Assembly (NCBI GenBank): GCA_905192805.1
Contig: CAJJMF010000032.1
Location: forward strand, 1 to 17,521
Source: an uncultured Sutterella sp.
Lineage (GTDB): Bacteria; Pseudomonadota; Gammaproteobacteria; Burkholderiales; Burkholderiaceae_F
Reading direction: 5' to 3'
DNA length: 17,521 nucleotides
Positions 9,254 to 17,094 of this stretch are shown here, piece after piece. The notes under the pieces are model-generated. The model had not been told where the DNA came from and made no database searches. It saw nothing but the letters and a program-made list of their open reading frames with translations. Numbering within the stretch: position 1 is the stretch's first letter; the number at the start of each line of letters is the position of its first letter. Position numbers and translations under genes: made by a program.

Positions 9254-10850
9254 TCGCCAGACGACTAAGACGCCCATCACGCGAACCCAGACAATGCCGA
9301 TGAGAAAAGTTTTGACAACCCGTGTAACGACACCCCTAACGGGGAGGGCGTGTCTTGGCACGGTCCCGACCTCACAACGAGGGCAGTCCCTCTCCATGAG
9401 GGGGGCGTCCTGGATAGGGCTCATGGCGTTCCTCACACTCGCTTACCCAGCAATGGGCGAGGACGTAAAGGACGAACGGGCAGCCATCCCGTCCGACACG
9501 ACGACACCCACAGCCCTCACGGCACCCCCGAGGGAGACGGCGTCTACCCAGTGGCTTTGGGAAGCCAAACCCGTACGGGTGGTCACGCTGGAGACGAACG
9601 CCACCAAGGATACGACCAGGGAGCAAGCAACAATGGTCGCCTCGACCCTGAGCCCCAGTCAACCGTCGTCCAGTGAGCCTAAGGCTTTGCATCCCGACAC
9701 GAATCGAGCGGACGGCGGGCGTGAGAAGACAGCATTCCCGTCACCTAACGCTGAACCCATCACTCAGCCCTCTACTCCAGCCTCAACGCCCAACGTCACC
9801 TTAACGCTCTGGTGCGATACCCATTACCCCGAGGCGGTGATGGAATCCTTAGCGAGAGAAGCCTTACGACTAAGTCGGATCCCGCATCTGCGTTTAACCG
9901 TGGTCTTTGCGGGGTTACCGGGGCGACTGGTGAATCATCAAGCGGACGACCTACGTCAACGCGCCAACGCGACCCTCAAACCCTTGCAGGCCGCTGGAAT
10001 TGGCATCACGATTGATCCGCCGACGTTACGCCATTGGCGTCGTGTCTGGGCAAACGTGAACGGGATCACGGAGCATGGCGACAAAACCAATCCCCACCCC
10101 ACATCCCTGTCCGCTTCGACCACGGGCAATCCGCCCGATCGTGAGGATGCTCAGGACGCGACGGCCTGTGATGCCACGACGTCATTGAACGTAGGTCCCC
10201 TCCCCCGCTTACCGCTCCTCGTGGTGGAGGTCTCGGGCGTAGGATCGAATAGTCCATCCCATTCTGCCACGGCTACGACGGCCAACACAGCCACGACGGC
10301 CACGACAACCACGGCCACCACGGCGAACGTGGTGCTCGTCGAAGGCGCAACGTCGCTCGAAGTGGCCTTGGGGCGACTCTTAACCCAAATTCCTCAGACG
10401 GCGAGCGAGCTAGCGTTTTTCTCTGGCCTCGAAGCGGTCTTAGGGGAACGGGCAGACGAGCCCTCCTCCGGTACGGAGCGTGGGTCGGGAGTCTCTAAGG
10501 CGTCCCCAACCTCGCCAACTTCTCCCTCGTCGCTCATCTCTACGCTCACGTTTCAATCGCCTCGCGACTGGGCCCGCGGGGAAAGAGAGGCCCTAGCCCT
10601 CACTCGACAACTGGGGGTACCTGCGGGGGTGTTAGCGACGCTCACAGAGCGTCAAGCCAACCGAGGCGAACAGGGCGAACCCGAGGACGGCGTGAATCCG
10701 TCCCGTGTGGCGCTTCGGGCCACCGTGCGGGCGCTCCATCGTGGGGATTCGTTGGCGCGGGAAACGGGGTCAGAACGTTTAGAGCGCCTGCGTCAACGTG
10801 GCGCCCTAGCGCTTGAGAGTGAATGGGTGGGAGGAGATCATGATGACTAG
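9246..10850 (+). CDS. trbC: TrbC (F-type), periplasmic pilus assembly protein, expanded
   Basis: F-type TrbC is a periplasmic protein that works with TraW. After a signal peptide (hydrophobic 55-70, probable cut near AMG-ED at 71) and a disordered Thr/Pro stretch comes the TrbC core: VTLTLWCDTHYPEAVMESL (about 184-202), LRLTVVFAGLPGRLV (215-229), the conserved IDPPTLRHW (256-264), then LPLLVVEV (322-329) and VVLVEGATSLEVALGRLL (362-379), matching the IDP...PALVV...G...AL order of the family. The usual loop before the last strand is replaced by an Ala/Thr repeat (341-360), and there is an extra C-terminal region (about 385-534) of unknown role. There is no CxxC, so no redox activity is claimed. 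It is 534 aa against about 212 in F. GGGAGG at 9233-9238 supports the start. Confidence 0.85.
   Translation: MSNRQTTKTPITRTQTMPMRKVLTTRVTTPLTGRACLGTVPTSQRGQSLSMRGASWIGLMAFLTLAYPAMGEDVKDERAAIPSDTTTPTALTAPPRETASTQWLWEAKPVRVVTLETNATKDTTREQATMVASTLSPSQPSSSEPKALHPDTNRADGGREKTAFPSPNAEPITQPSTPASTPNVTLTLWCDTHYPEAVMESLAREALRLSRIPHLRLTVVFAGLPGRLVNHQADDLRQRANATLKPLQAAGIGITIDPPTLRHWRRVWANVNGITEHGDKTNPHPTSLSASTTGNPPDREDAQDATACDATTSLNVGPLPRLPLLVVEVSGVGSNSPSHSATATTANTATTATTTTATTANVVLVEGATSLEVALGRLLTQIPQTASELAFFSGLEAVLGERADEPSSGTERGSGVSKASPTSPTSPSSLISTLTFQSPRDWARGEREALALTRQLGVPAGVLATLTERQANRGEQGEPEDGVNPSRVALRATVRALHRGDSLARETGSERLERLRQRGALALESEWVGGDHDD
10268..10326 (+). repeat. Ala/Thr-coding low-complexity repeat in trbC
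   Basis: An imperfect run of acggcc/acgacg/acaacc codons encodes about twenty residues that are nearly all Ala or Thr. It sits between two conserved strands of the TrbC core. Confidence 0.75.
10830..10836 (+). promoter_or_regulatory. Ribosome binding site deciding the start of the TraN N-half
   Basis: GGAGGAG lies just before ATGATG at 10840/10843, inside the last codons of trbC. It favours this start over the upstream in-frame ATG at 10813, which has no comparable site. Confidence 0.75.
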
Positions 10851-12207
10851 TGGGACGACTTTTCTCCGCCTTGGGTGGGCGCATCCCCAACACACGCTCG
10901 TACGTTTGGGGCGGACGGCATCGGTAATTAGCGTCCTCATGGCTCGCTTCACCACCCTGCGTTCGATCCCGAGGGGGAACCTAGGGGGCGAGGTGCGATG
11001 TGCCCGTCGTTGGGCCCTGGCGTTCGCTATCAGAGTCGTAGGCGTCGTGGGTGTCGTGGGTGTCGTAGTCGCTCCCGTGCAGGCTTCAACGAACGATGCG
11101 CTCTGGGACGACGTGCGAGCACGTCAACAATCGCTTCCCATTGATCGGGCGTTAGCCAACCCACAAGGCTACGTGACGGTACCAAGCGACACGGACCCCG
11201 TGATTCAAAAAGCCACCCGTGAGTGGGGCGATGGGGCCACCCGGCTCTTTACTCCCGGTAAAACGGAAGTGCTCCGTTGCCGTCCCGAGAGTGATCCCAC
11301 GTGCCGTGCGGTGCAAGTCTTGGATCGTGGATTTCCTGAGCGACCCACGTTGGATACGGCCATTAATGTGGAGCGCGATGCGTTGGTCAAAAAGGCCCAA
11401 CTCCCCTCGGAGCCCAGTCACTCGACGGGTGGCTGCAGTCCCTTAACGCTAACGCTGCCGGCCTCGAGCCACGAAGAGGTCTGTCGACCGGGCGCAGCCC
11501 CCCAGTCGGTGCGACAAGTCTTTGGGGCCAAACGCGATGGGGAGCTTCTCTTAGCCTTTTTTGGCTGTGTAACGAGTAAAACGACGACCGTGACGGATAC
11601 CTGCACCCGTACGCGTGAGGTGACGACCACCACCCCCACCTGGACCGACTATGCCTGTCCGGTACCGACGCGTACCACGACCCAAACCCGCACGATCACC
11701 ACCGACGTGACCCTCAGGGCCACGTTTGCCGAGCGTTGTGTGGAGGCGCCCGTGGTGGTCGAAACCGTGACGTGTTCGCAAAAGCGTATTACCCACACGG
11801 AGCCCGCGTGTCCGGAGGGGAGCAACATCACGGTGACCTTTGCGGCCACCGGGGTGATGAATGGCATCAATCGTCAATTAACCGCGACCCACACCTGTGG
11901 GAGTACGGGCGTGATTGCGTTGCAATTAACGGGATTGACGGTCGCAAAACTGCGTGCGGGGACCACGTCGGCCACCTACCGATCGGGTACAGCCACGTAC
12001 CGCTATCGGGTCAATTCACTCACGTGCGAGAAAGGAAGCTGTCAGGCGGCTGTCTCGGCCGACATGATGGTCTCGGGCCGTGTCACGAGTCACTTAGGGG
12101 GGATTCTGGTCTACCCCGAAGATGGGTCACTCAAAACCACCTACGAGTGGATCGATGACTGTGCGCCGTTGGTGTCGGGCATGGCGGAGGGTTCCAATCA
12201 TGCGTAA
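10840..12207 (+). CDS. N-terminal half of a split TraN (mating-pair stabilisation)
   Basis: F TraN is an outer-membrane protein that stabilises mating pairs by contacting the recipient surface. This 455-aa product resembles only its N-terminal half. A signal peptide has its hydrophobic core at about 58-79 with a VVGVVGVVG repeat, cut near VQA-S (82). The mature part has a segment comparable to the F N-terminus (ATREWGDGATRLFTPGK), then a beta-rich, Thr- and Cys-rich domain, and ends at TTYEWIDDCAPL, which aligns with YVVWSESCPF in F TraN, the point just before the Cys-rich C-terminal half. The reading frame stops there. The next gene overlaps by 8 bp and carries the rest. I infer a tip or receptor-contact role from the F domain layout. 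The alternative, an unrelated Cys-rich secreted protein, is less likely given the junction. Confidence 0.75.
   Translation: MMTSGTTFLRLGWAHPQHTLVRLGRTASVISVLMARFTTLRSIPRGNLGGEVRCARRWALAFAIRVVGVVGVVGVVVAPVQASTNDALWDDVRARQQSLPIDRALANPQGYVTVPSDTDPVIQKATREWGDGATRLFTPGKTEVLRCRPESDPTCRAVQVLDRGFPERPTLDTAINVERDALVKKAQLPSEPSHSTGGCSPLTLTLPASSHEEVCRPGAAPQSVRQVFGAKRDGELLLAFFGCVTSKTTTVTDTCTRTREVTTTTPTWTDYACPVPTRTTTQTRTITTDVTLRATFAERCVEAPVVVETVTCSQKRITHTEPACPEGSNITVTFAATGVMNGINRQLTATHTCGSTGVIALQLTGLTVAKLRAGTTSATYRSGTATYRYRVNSLTCEKGSCQAAVSADMMVSGRVTSHLGGILVYPEDGSLKTTYEWIDDCAPLVSGMAEGSNHA
11035..11070 (+). repeat. 9-bp tandem repeat coding the signal-peptide core
   Basis: Four 9-bp units (gtcgtaggc, gtcgtgggt twice, gtcgtagtc) encode VVG VVG VVG VVV in the hydrophobic core of the TraN N-half signal peptide. 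Confidence 0.85.
12186..12191 (+). promoter_or_regulatory. Ribosome binding site deciding the start of the TraN C-half
   Basis: GGAGGG lies 8 bases before the ATG at 12200, within the end of the preceding gene. It supports an independent start at 12200, not the in-frame ATG at 12122, and argues that the TraN C-half is made as a separate protein. Confidence 0.8.
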
Positions 12208-14851
12208 CAACGGTCGCGAAAAGAGCATCATGGCACCGAGCGGGGCGTTTGAGAAAAGATGCCCGCAACGAACGCTCGAGCCCCTCCCGACATGGGGGAA
12301 CGGGAAGCCAGTGGGTCCGAACGTGAGTCCTGTGGGCCATGTGGATCGCTTGGGCCTCATCAGTGTACTTTTGGGCGTTGTGCTCCTAGGGTCCGTCACG
12401 GGGGCAGTGGCAGCGGAACGCCAGTGTACGGTCGTCTCACGTACTTGCGCCGAAACTGCGACGGATGGGACGGGCGAATGTATCCGTTGGGAAAACACCT
12501 ATCGCTGTACCCGTGCGACCGAGGAAGCCGGGCGCTGTGAGCGGGTGGTCGCGAGTACCCTGGGGGCCGTGGCCACGGCAACGAGGTGTCTCACCACCGT
12601 GGGGGACGTGTGTACCCAAACGGAAACCCGATTCACCTCCCCCACCCGGGTCGTGGCCGACGGTGTGACGTTAGTGAACTACGTCACGCACCGCGAGGAC
12701 GTGAGCCATGTGAGTGGCCCCGTGCCCACCACGCCCACAGGGGCGGCCTGCACGTTGACGGAGCGCCACTGTGCGGACAGCGCTGCACGGACCCTTCCCT
12801 ATACAAATGCCCCCGAGGCCAGCGATACGGTCGAGGGGGTCTGCTGGAAGGAAGAAGAAACCTATGCCTGCTCGATGCCGCCGGAATCGGGGGATGCGAC
12901 AAAGGCGAACGCCTGTGCCCCGCTCGTAACGGCCGGGTGTACGTTGCTCGATGATGTGCACTGTGCGGTCACCGACACCCACGGCGTCTGCCAGCGCTAT
13001 GAAGCGACCTTTCGCTGTACGGGCACGGCAGAGAGTGCAGGGAACGTAGGAACGGGACTCACCGTCGTGGGGGAAGGCACGTCTGCCCCGACCACCACCA
13101 TCGGTCAATGGGAAACGGCCGCGTGTGACGAAAAAACGGCTGTGTTAACGGGCGAAGGCCTCACGTGTACGACCGAGAGCACTTGTGTTTCCGAGGTGAG
13201 CGACGTCTGTCAAGCCGAGCGCGTGACGCTCACCTGCCAAAAGACCACCCCCGGGAACTGTGAAGCGCTCAATCCCCTGTTGTCGGACACCCGTTGTCAA
13301 CGGGCCTCGTCCTTAACCGGGTGGGCGACGTTTTCGAACGACGTGGATGAAACCCTCGTCTGTCACGCCAAGACGTTGCCAGAGTTGCCGAGCGTGAGCG
13401 GCGCCACTAGAGGCATAACAGGAACAGCGGGAACAGCCGAAACCTCGGGAGCCGTGGGGAGTACAGGAGTGGCCACGCCACCCCCGCTACAGAGCGAAAC
13501 CCAAACGGTCCCGCACTGGACGCTCGAGGGGACGGAGGCAGAAGCGAGCGTGACGGACGATGGACTCCTTCTTTTAAACCCCGAGACCTTAGCCCTAACA
13601 GAGGGCGTGGGGGTGCGTTGTTCGCTCACGCAAACGACCTGTACGGGTCCCGGCGGGTGGCGCTGGGTCGATGGCATGCTCACCTACCGCACCTGTTGGG
13701 AAAAGACCGTGGAGAAAGCCTGCACGGTCATGAACGGGGACGGGGCGGATGGGGACTGCGCGAAACTGCGTCACGATCCCCAGTGCACGTGGGTACGCTC
13801 CACCTGTCCCAGTAACGATACGACCTGCCCCGAGCCCACCGAAGTCTATCGGTGCACGACCCCAGCGACCGAACTTAGTATGGGTGAGCGTTGTGACGGG
13901 AGCGATTGTGTGGGGGATCTGTGTGCCCCGACGGGGGCCTTAAACGACAAAACCATGGTGCAAGCCTTGGTGCAGTTAGAGGTGGCCCGTCAACTCTCGA
14001 TTTATGGGGATGTGACCAATAACGCCTTTTTCGTAGGCGAAGCGCTCTCGTGCCGCGACCGTTCGGGAACGTCGAGCTGCTGTATGCGAGAGGTCACCAA
14101 CACCGAAACCACCTCAAACGCTGCCTTCTCGCAAATGGTGCTCTTTGCAGGGGCAGCGGCTGTCGAAGGCATCAAGTACGTGGGGAGCCCCTACGTTTAC
14201 GATGCGCTCTCGTGGTCACCGCACACCTCTGGGATTCTAAAAGCGCTCTATGGGAATGCGCCCGATGGCACTTATAGTCCGAGTTTTTCCTATTGGGGGG
14301 TGACCGCCACCTATACCGCAACGGGTTGGCAATTTTCGTTTTCGGGCGCGGGGCTCCTCGCCTCGGCCGCGATTTCGGCCTATGAGCGCTGGAGCGCGTG
14401 TACGGCCGAAGACGCCCGCGTTGCCATGCAAAAAAGCCAGCGGCTTTGCCACTACTTAGGCGAAAAGTGTGCGAAACGCACTCCAGGGCTCGGTTGCTCG
14501 GAGCGTCAACAAGTCTACGTGTGCTTTAACTCACGGTTGGCAAAACTCGTGCAAGAAAGTGCCCGTCAGCAGTTAGGGATTGGTTGGGGAACCGTTGATG
14601 CCCCACAAGCCCGCGGGTTAACGGTGGCGGAATTGGAACGCCTTGACTGGGATCGGGTGGACTTAACCGACTTTATTGCGGACGTGATGAGTCAGGTGGA
14701 CAAAACGGCTGCCAAAGGCGCGAATGTGGTCGATCAAGAAAAAGCCCGAGCGAACGCCGCCGCCCGCTTAAAAGCCATGGTGAACCAATCGATTAGCCCC
14801 CACGCCCCGACGCGCTCGACCGTGGGGATTGTGCCCGCAGGCACTCCGTAA
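12200..14851 (+). CDS. traN: C-terminal half of a split TraN: Cys-rich outer-membrane protein
   Basis: Starting at 12200 the product is 883 aa. It has its own signal peptide (hydrophobic 51-68, cut near AVAA-ER at 72). About 44 cysteines follow in the mature chain. Modules of the type C...C...GxC-xxxxTYxC recur (roughly 75-145, 185-275, 300-395 and 470-560), interrupted by a Gly/Thr/Ala-rich linker (about 395-430). The region from about 470 on follows F TraN closely: a Cys module, GSDCVGDLC, an SCC motif (about 626), hydrophobic stretches (about 642-665 and 696-730), then CHYLGEKC, VYVCFNSRLAKLVQE, QLGIGWG and RGLTVAELERLDWDRVDLTD, matching the terminal block SYCQFDSKLAQIVQQ...RGITVDELQKIQFNRLDFTN. 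This is the outer-membrane base region of TraN. An oxidoreductase for its disulfides must be encoded elsewhere. Confidence in the TraN assignment is high; how it pairs with the upstream half is inference. Confidence 0.92.
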   Translation: MRNNGREKSIMAPSGAFEKRCPQRTLEPLPTWGNGKPVGPNVSPVGHVDRLGLISVLLGVVLLGSVTGAVAAERQCTVVSRTCAETATDGTGECIRWENTYRCTRATEEAGRCERVVASTLGAVATATRCLTTVGDVCTQTETRFTSPTRVVADGVTLVNYVTHREDVSHVSGPVPTTPTGAACTLTERHCADSAARTLPYTNAPEASDTVEGVCWKEEETYACSMPPESGDATKANACAPLVTAGCTLLDDVHCAVTDTHGVCQRYEATFRCTGTAESAGNVGTGLTVVGEGTSAPTTTIGQWETAACDEKTAVLTGEGLTCTTESTCVSEVSDVCQAERVTLTCQKTTPGNCEALNPLLSDTRCQRASSLTGWATFSNDVDETLVCHAKTLPELPSVSGATRGITGTAGTAETSGAVGSTGVATPPPLQSETQTVPHWTLEGTEAEASVTDDGLLLLNPETLALTEGVGVRCSLTQTTCTGPGGWRWVDGMLTYRTCWEKTVEKACTVMNGDGADGDCAKLRHDPQCTWVRSTCPSNDTTCPEPTEVYRCTTPATELSMGERCDGSDCVGDLCAPTGALNDKTMVQALVQLEVARQLSIYGDVTNNAFFVGEALSCRDRSGTSSCCMREVTNTETTSNAAFSQMVLFAGAAAVEGIKYVGSPYVYDALSWSPHTSGILKALYGNAPDGTYSPSFSYWGVTATYTATGWQFSFSGAGLLASAAISAYERWSACTAEDARVAMQKSQRLCHYLGEKCAKRTPGLGCSERQQVYVCFNSRLAKLVQESARQQLGIGWGTVDAPQARGLTVAELERLDWDRVDLTDFIADVMSQVDKTAAKGANVVDQEKARANAAARLKAMVNQSISPHAPTRSTVGIVPAGTP

Positions 14852-14863
14852 AGGACACGGCCC

Positions 14864-14941
14864 ATGACGAGCAACTGGAATAGGACGATCGATGCGCAAT
14901 GCCCAAAAAGCCTAATGGAGCGCAAGGATGCGCCCCAATGA
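14864..14941 (+). CDS. Possible 25-aa mini-ORF between traN and traF
   Basis: ATG at 14864 is preceded by AAGGA that begins at the traN stop, and a 25-codon frame (MTSNWNRTIDAQ...) ends at TGA 14939-14941. There is no hydrophobic segment or known motif. It lies where F carries trbE, but the sequence gives no sign of homology. It may be a real small gene, a coupling peptide or chance. Confidence 0.3.
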   Translation: MTSNWNRTIDAQCPKSLMERKDAPQ

Positions 14942-15015
14942 GGGACACCAGGAACGCAAGGAACCGAAGGAACCCAAGGAACACCAACCAAGCGCGTGAA
15001 AGAAAAGAAACGTAA
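14938..15015 (+). CDS. Possible second 25-aa mini-ORF, Arg/Asn repeat peptide
   Basis: Its ATG overlaps the stop of the preceding mini-ORF as ATGA, with AAGGA at 14924-14928 upstream. The predicted peptide contains RNARNRRNPRNT, produced by the 9-bp repeat, and ends at a TAA that adjoins the traF ribosome site. The arrangement suggests translational coupling toward traF, but the composition is unusual and the frame may be fortuitous. Confidence 0.25.
   Translation: MRDTRNARNRRNPRNTNQARERKET
14941..14985 (+). repeat. 9-bp tandem repeat, 5 diverged copies, in the traN-traF gap
   Basis: Five units (agggacacc, aggaacgca, aggaaccga, aggaaccca, aggaacacc) share a purine-rich aggaac core. Unlike the other repeats here, this one lies outside any well-supported gene. 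Each unit resembles a weak Shine-Dalgarno. Confidence 0.85.
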
Positions 15016-15027
15016 GGAGAAGAGCGA

Positions 15028-17082
15028 ATGCCAACGAGAGCCATGAGAGACCCCGTCCAACAACCCCCCACGTCGTCGGCGACGGCGGCCCCCGCGGTAA
15101 ACGAAGTGACACAAGGAATAGCCACAGGGATGAGAACAGTGATGAGAAAAGGAAGGATAAAAGGGAGGACGCCAGAAACGAGGCAACGTAGGACGCAACC
15201 TACGACGCAACGCACGCTGCGTCCTCACGTTAGTCTCAGCGTCTGGTTCCTGGGGAGTCTTGCCTTAGCCAATCCCTTAGCCAATCCCTTAGCCAATCCC
15301 GTCTGGGCCACGACGGGAACGGGGGAAGGACCCGAAGCGGTTGTGACCGAGGCCGACCCAGTGGCCACGGACATGCACCGCCCTTGGTGGGGGTCGGATC
15401 CGTGGACGTCTCCTGATCGACCGTTTCTTTACTACGGGGAAAAACGACCGGAGCCCAGTGAAGACGCTGAACCCCTTCCCCTCCCCCAGCCACAGGTGTT
15501 GTTGGTCTCGCCTGCGGGGGCTGCCCAAGGGCAAACGCCCACGGCAACAACGTCCGTGGTGCCCGCCGTGCCTGTCGTGATCGGTAACGGTGGGCAGCGG
15601 GACACCGTGACGACTGCTGCGCCAGTGGAGTTAATACGTGGCCAAGCGGTCTCCGTGGACCGCCAGAGCACAGCGGACAAGAAGGACACCCAGAAAACGG
15701 TGACGAGAGAGAACGCAAACCAGTCAGCCGAAAGCGCCGGGAAACGCGCAGAACCCCTCGCGGGGCAGGTGGTCGTGACGCCTAACGGAGACACGTTGGT
15801 GATTGTGGGCGGCGTGGCGTACCCCTATAAGCCGACGGGGGGAAGTAAAGCCACCCCGACGACGGCCGCCAAGGCACCCAATCCGGCATTAAACGCAACG
15901 GCGACCCCGTCAACCAATCCGTCAGCGCATGCCACGGAAGCGGACGCCCCCGTGCCGTTAACCACGATTAAAACGCTCCCCGAACTCAAAGCCGAACGGC
16001 AAAAGCGGCTCGAGCGGGCCGTGATGAATCCGAGCCCAGAAAACATGCGGGCGTACTTAGAAGTGAACGCCTTTATGCTCGGGAAATCCCATGCGTTTGC
16101 AGCGAACTTTGAGCGCTCACGCCTTTTGAACCCCACGTTGGATTGGACCGCGACGCATCCGACGGCCAACTTTGCGCAGGTGGAAGCGAAAGAAGCCACC
16201 CGAACGCTACAAGAGCAGTATTTAAAGCACGTGAGTCAGGCTTCGGCGCTGTGGCTCATGGTGGACGATACCGACGGGCGGTCACTTGCGAGCCACGCGG
16301 ACGAAAAGGGCGCGAGCGCCAGAGGGACGACCGAAGGTCCGGTGGCCACCGACGCGGGGACGCTGGCCCTTCAAGCGCAATTTCAAGACTTGATGCTTCA
16401 GAGCACGAAAGCGTTTGCGCAAAGCTATGGCTTTCCCCTGTATGTCATTGTGCGGCTTCATGAGACACCCAATAGTCCTCACTTTGCGACGCGGTTAGCC
16501 TCCTGGCGACAGCGGCTCTTATCGTCCCACGTCTTAGGACTCCCGGTGAACTCCCCTGAGAAAACCACTTCGTCAACCGCGTCAAGAATGCCAACCCCAT
16601 CAACCTCAGCCGACGCCCCCCAAGGAAGCTCAAGAACGTCGAGCGAGTCGAGTGCAAAACCTGCCAAAGAAACAACGGCGGACGCTACGCCCTCGGTGAT
16701 TACGGCCGTGTTACCCGACTTAGGGCACACGGCAGCCTTGGGGCTCGTAGAGCTCCCAGCGGTGCTCTTTATTCCCGATATGAAGGCGCTCAATCAGTAC
16801 CCCGAATTTTTGCGCGTCAAAGGAGCGTTGGCCGGAAAAGATGCGCTCTTACTCGCGACGGGTGTTGTATCGAGTAACGAATTGGCCCGTCGCTTAATGA
16901 GTTTATTAAAGGCCGAGGTGGATCCCACGAGTAACCGTCGGGAAGTGATTCCTGGCGTGGGACTCACCCCGAGCCAACCCCCTAACGCAGTGACGGGGGC
17001 AACCCCAACCGCTCCTACGCGTCAACCCACCACGGTGACGGGCACGACGCGTGGCACTCACCCTCATACCACTCAACCCTAA
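15028..17082 (+). CDS. traF: TraF, periplasmic pilus assembly protein, expanded
   Basis: TraF is a periplasmic thioredoxin-fold protein needed for F pilus assembly. TAAGGAGA before the ATG fixes the start. Residues 1-66 are basic; a hydrophobic segment (68-82) runs into LANPLANPLANPVWA, a likely signal peptide. FLYYGEKRPEP (133-143) resembles the early F TraF motif. After a long linker comes the diagnostic block (about 317-384): LPELKAERQKRLERAVMNPS, PENMRAYLEVNAFMLGKS and LDWTATHPTANF, as in F. The thioredoxin-like region follows (401-630), with ELPAVLFIP (575-583) in the cis-Pro position. Two disordered insertions (about 415-448 and 508-555) split it. No CxxC is present, as in F, so it is probably not an active oxidoreductase. 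It is 684 aa against about 247 in F. Confidence 0.9.
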   Translation: MPTRAMRDPVQQPPTSSATAAPAVNEVTQGIATGMRTVMRKGRIKGRTPETRQRRTQPTTQRTLRPHVSLSVWFLGSLALANPLANPLANPVWATTGTGEGPEAVVTEADPVATDMHRPWWGSDPWTSPDRPFLYYGEKRPEPSEDAEPLPLPQPQVLLVSPAGAAQGQTPTATTSVVPAVPVVIGNGGQRDTVTTAAPVELIRGQAVSVDRQSTADKKDTQKTVTRENANQSAESAGKRAEPLAGQVVVTPNGDTLVIVGGVAYPYKPTGGSKATPTTAAKAPNPALNATATPSTNPSAHATEADAPVPLTTIKTLPELKAERQKRLERAVMNPSPENMRAYLEVNAFMLGKSHAFAANFERSRLLNPTLDWTATHPTANFAQVEAKEATRTLQEQYLKHVSQASALWLMVDDTDGRSLASHADEKGASARGTTEGPVATDAGTLALQAQFQDLMLQSTKAFAQSYGFPLYVIVRLHETPNSPHFATRLASWRQRLLSSHVLGLPVNSPEKTTSSTASRMPTPSTSADAPQGSSRTSSESSAKPAKETTADATPSVITAVLPDLGHTAALGLVELPAVLFIPDMKALNQYPEFLRVKGALAGKDALLLATGVVSSNELARRLMSLLKAEVDPTSNRREVIPGVGLTPSQPPNAVTGATPTAPTRQPTTVTGTTRGTHPHTTQP
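15264..15299 (+). repeat. Exact 12-bp tandem repeat, 3 copies, in the traF signal-peptide region
   Basis: Three perfect copies of cttagccaatcc encode LANPLANPLANP at the predicted signal-peptide end of TraF. Each copy supplies an Ala-Asn that could alter cleavage. Confidence 0.95.
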
Positions 17083-17094
17083 AGGAGAACACCC

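Noticed and set aside
9246..10850. TrbC as a thiol-disulfide oxidoreductase
   Set aside because: The thioredoxin-like segment has a lone Cys and no CxxC pair, and TraF also lacks one.
11736..12158. 140-codon plus-strand frame inside the TraN N-half gene
   Set aside because: It overlaps, in another frame, sequence that aligns with TraN; no ribosome site or meaningful composition.
10840..12207. TraN split as a simple frameshift or sequencing error
   Set aside because: The downstream part has its own ribosome site and a complete signal peptide, which an indel would not generate. It remains formally testable with relatives.
14941..14985. CRISPR array or iteron origin at the 9-bp repeats
   Set aside because: The units are short, contiguous and diverged, without spacers, and lie between two genes of one operon; the same class of tandem repeat occurs inside coding linkers.
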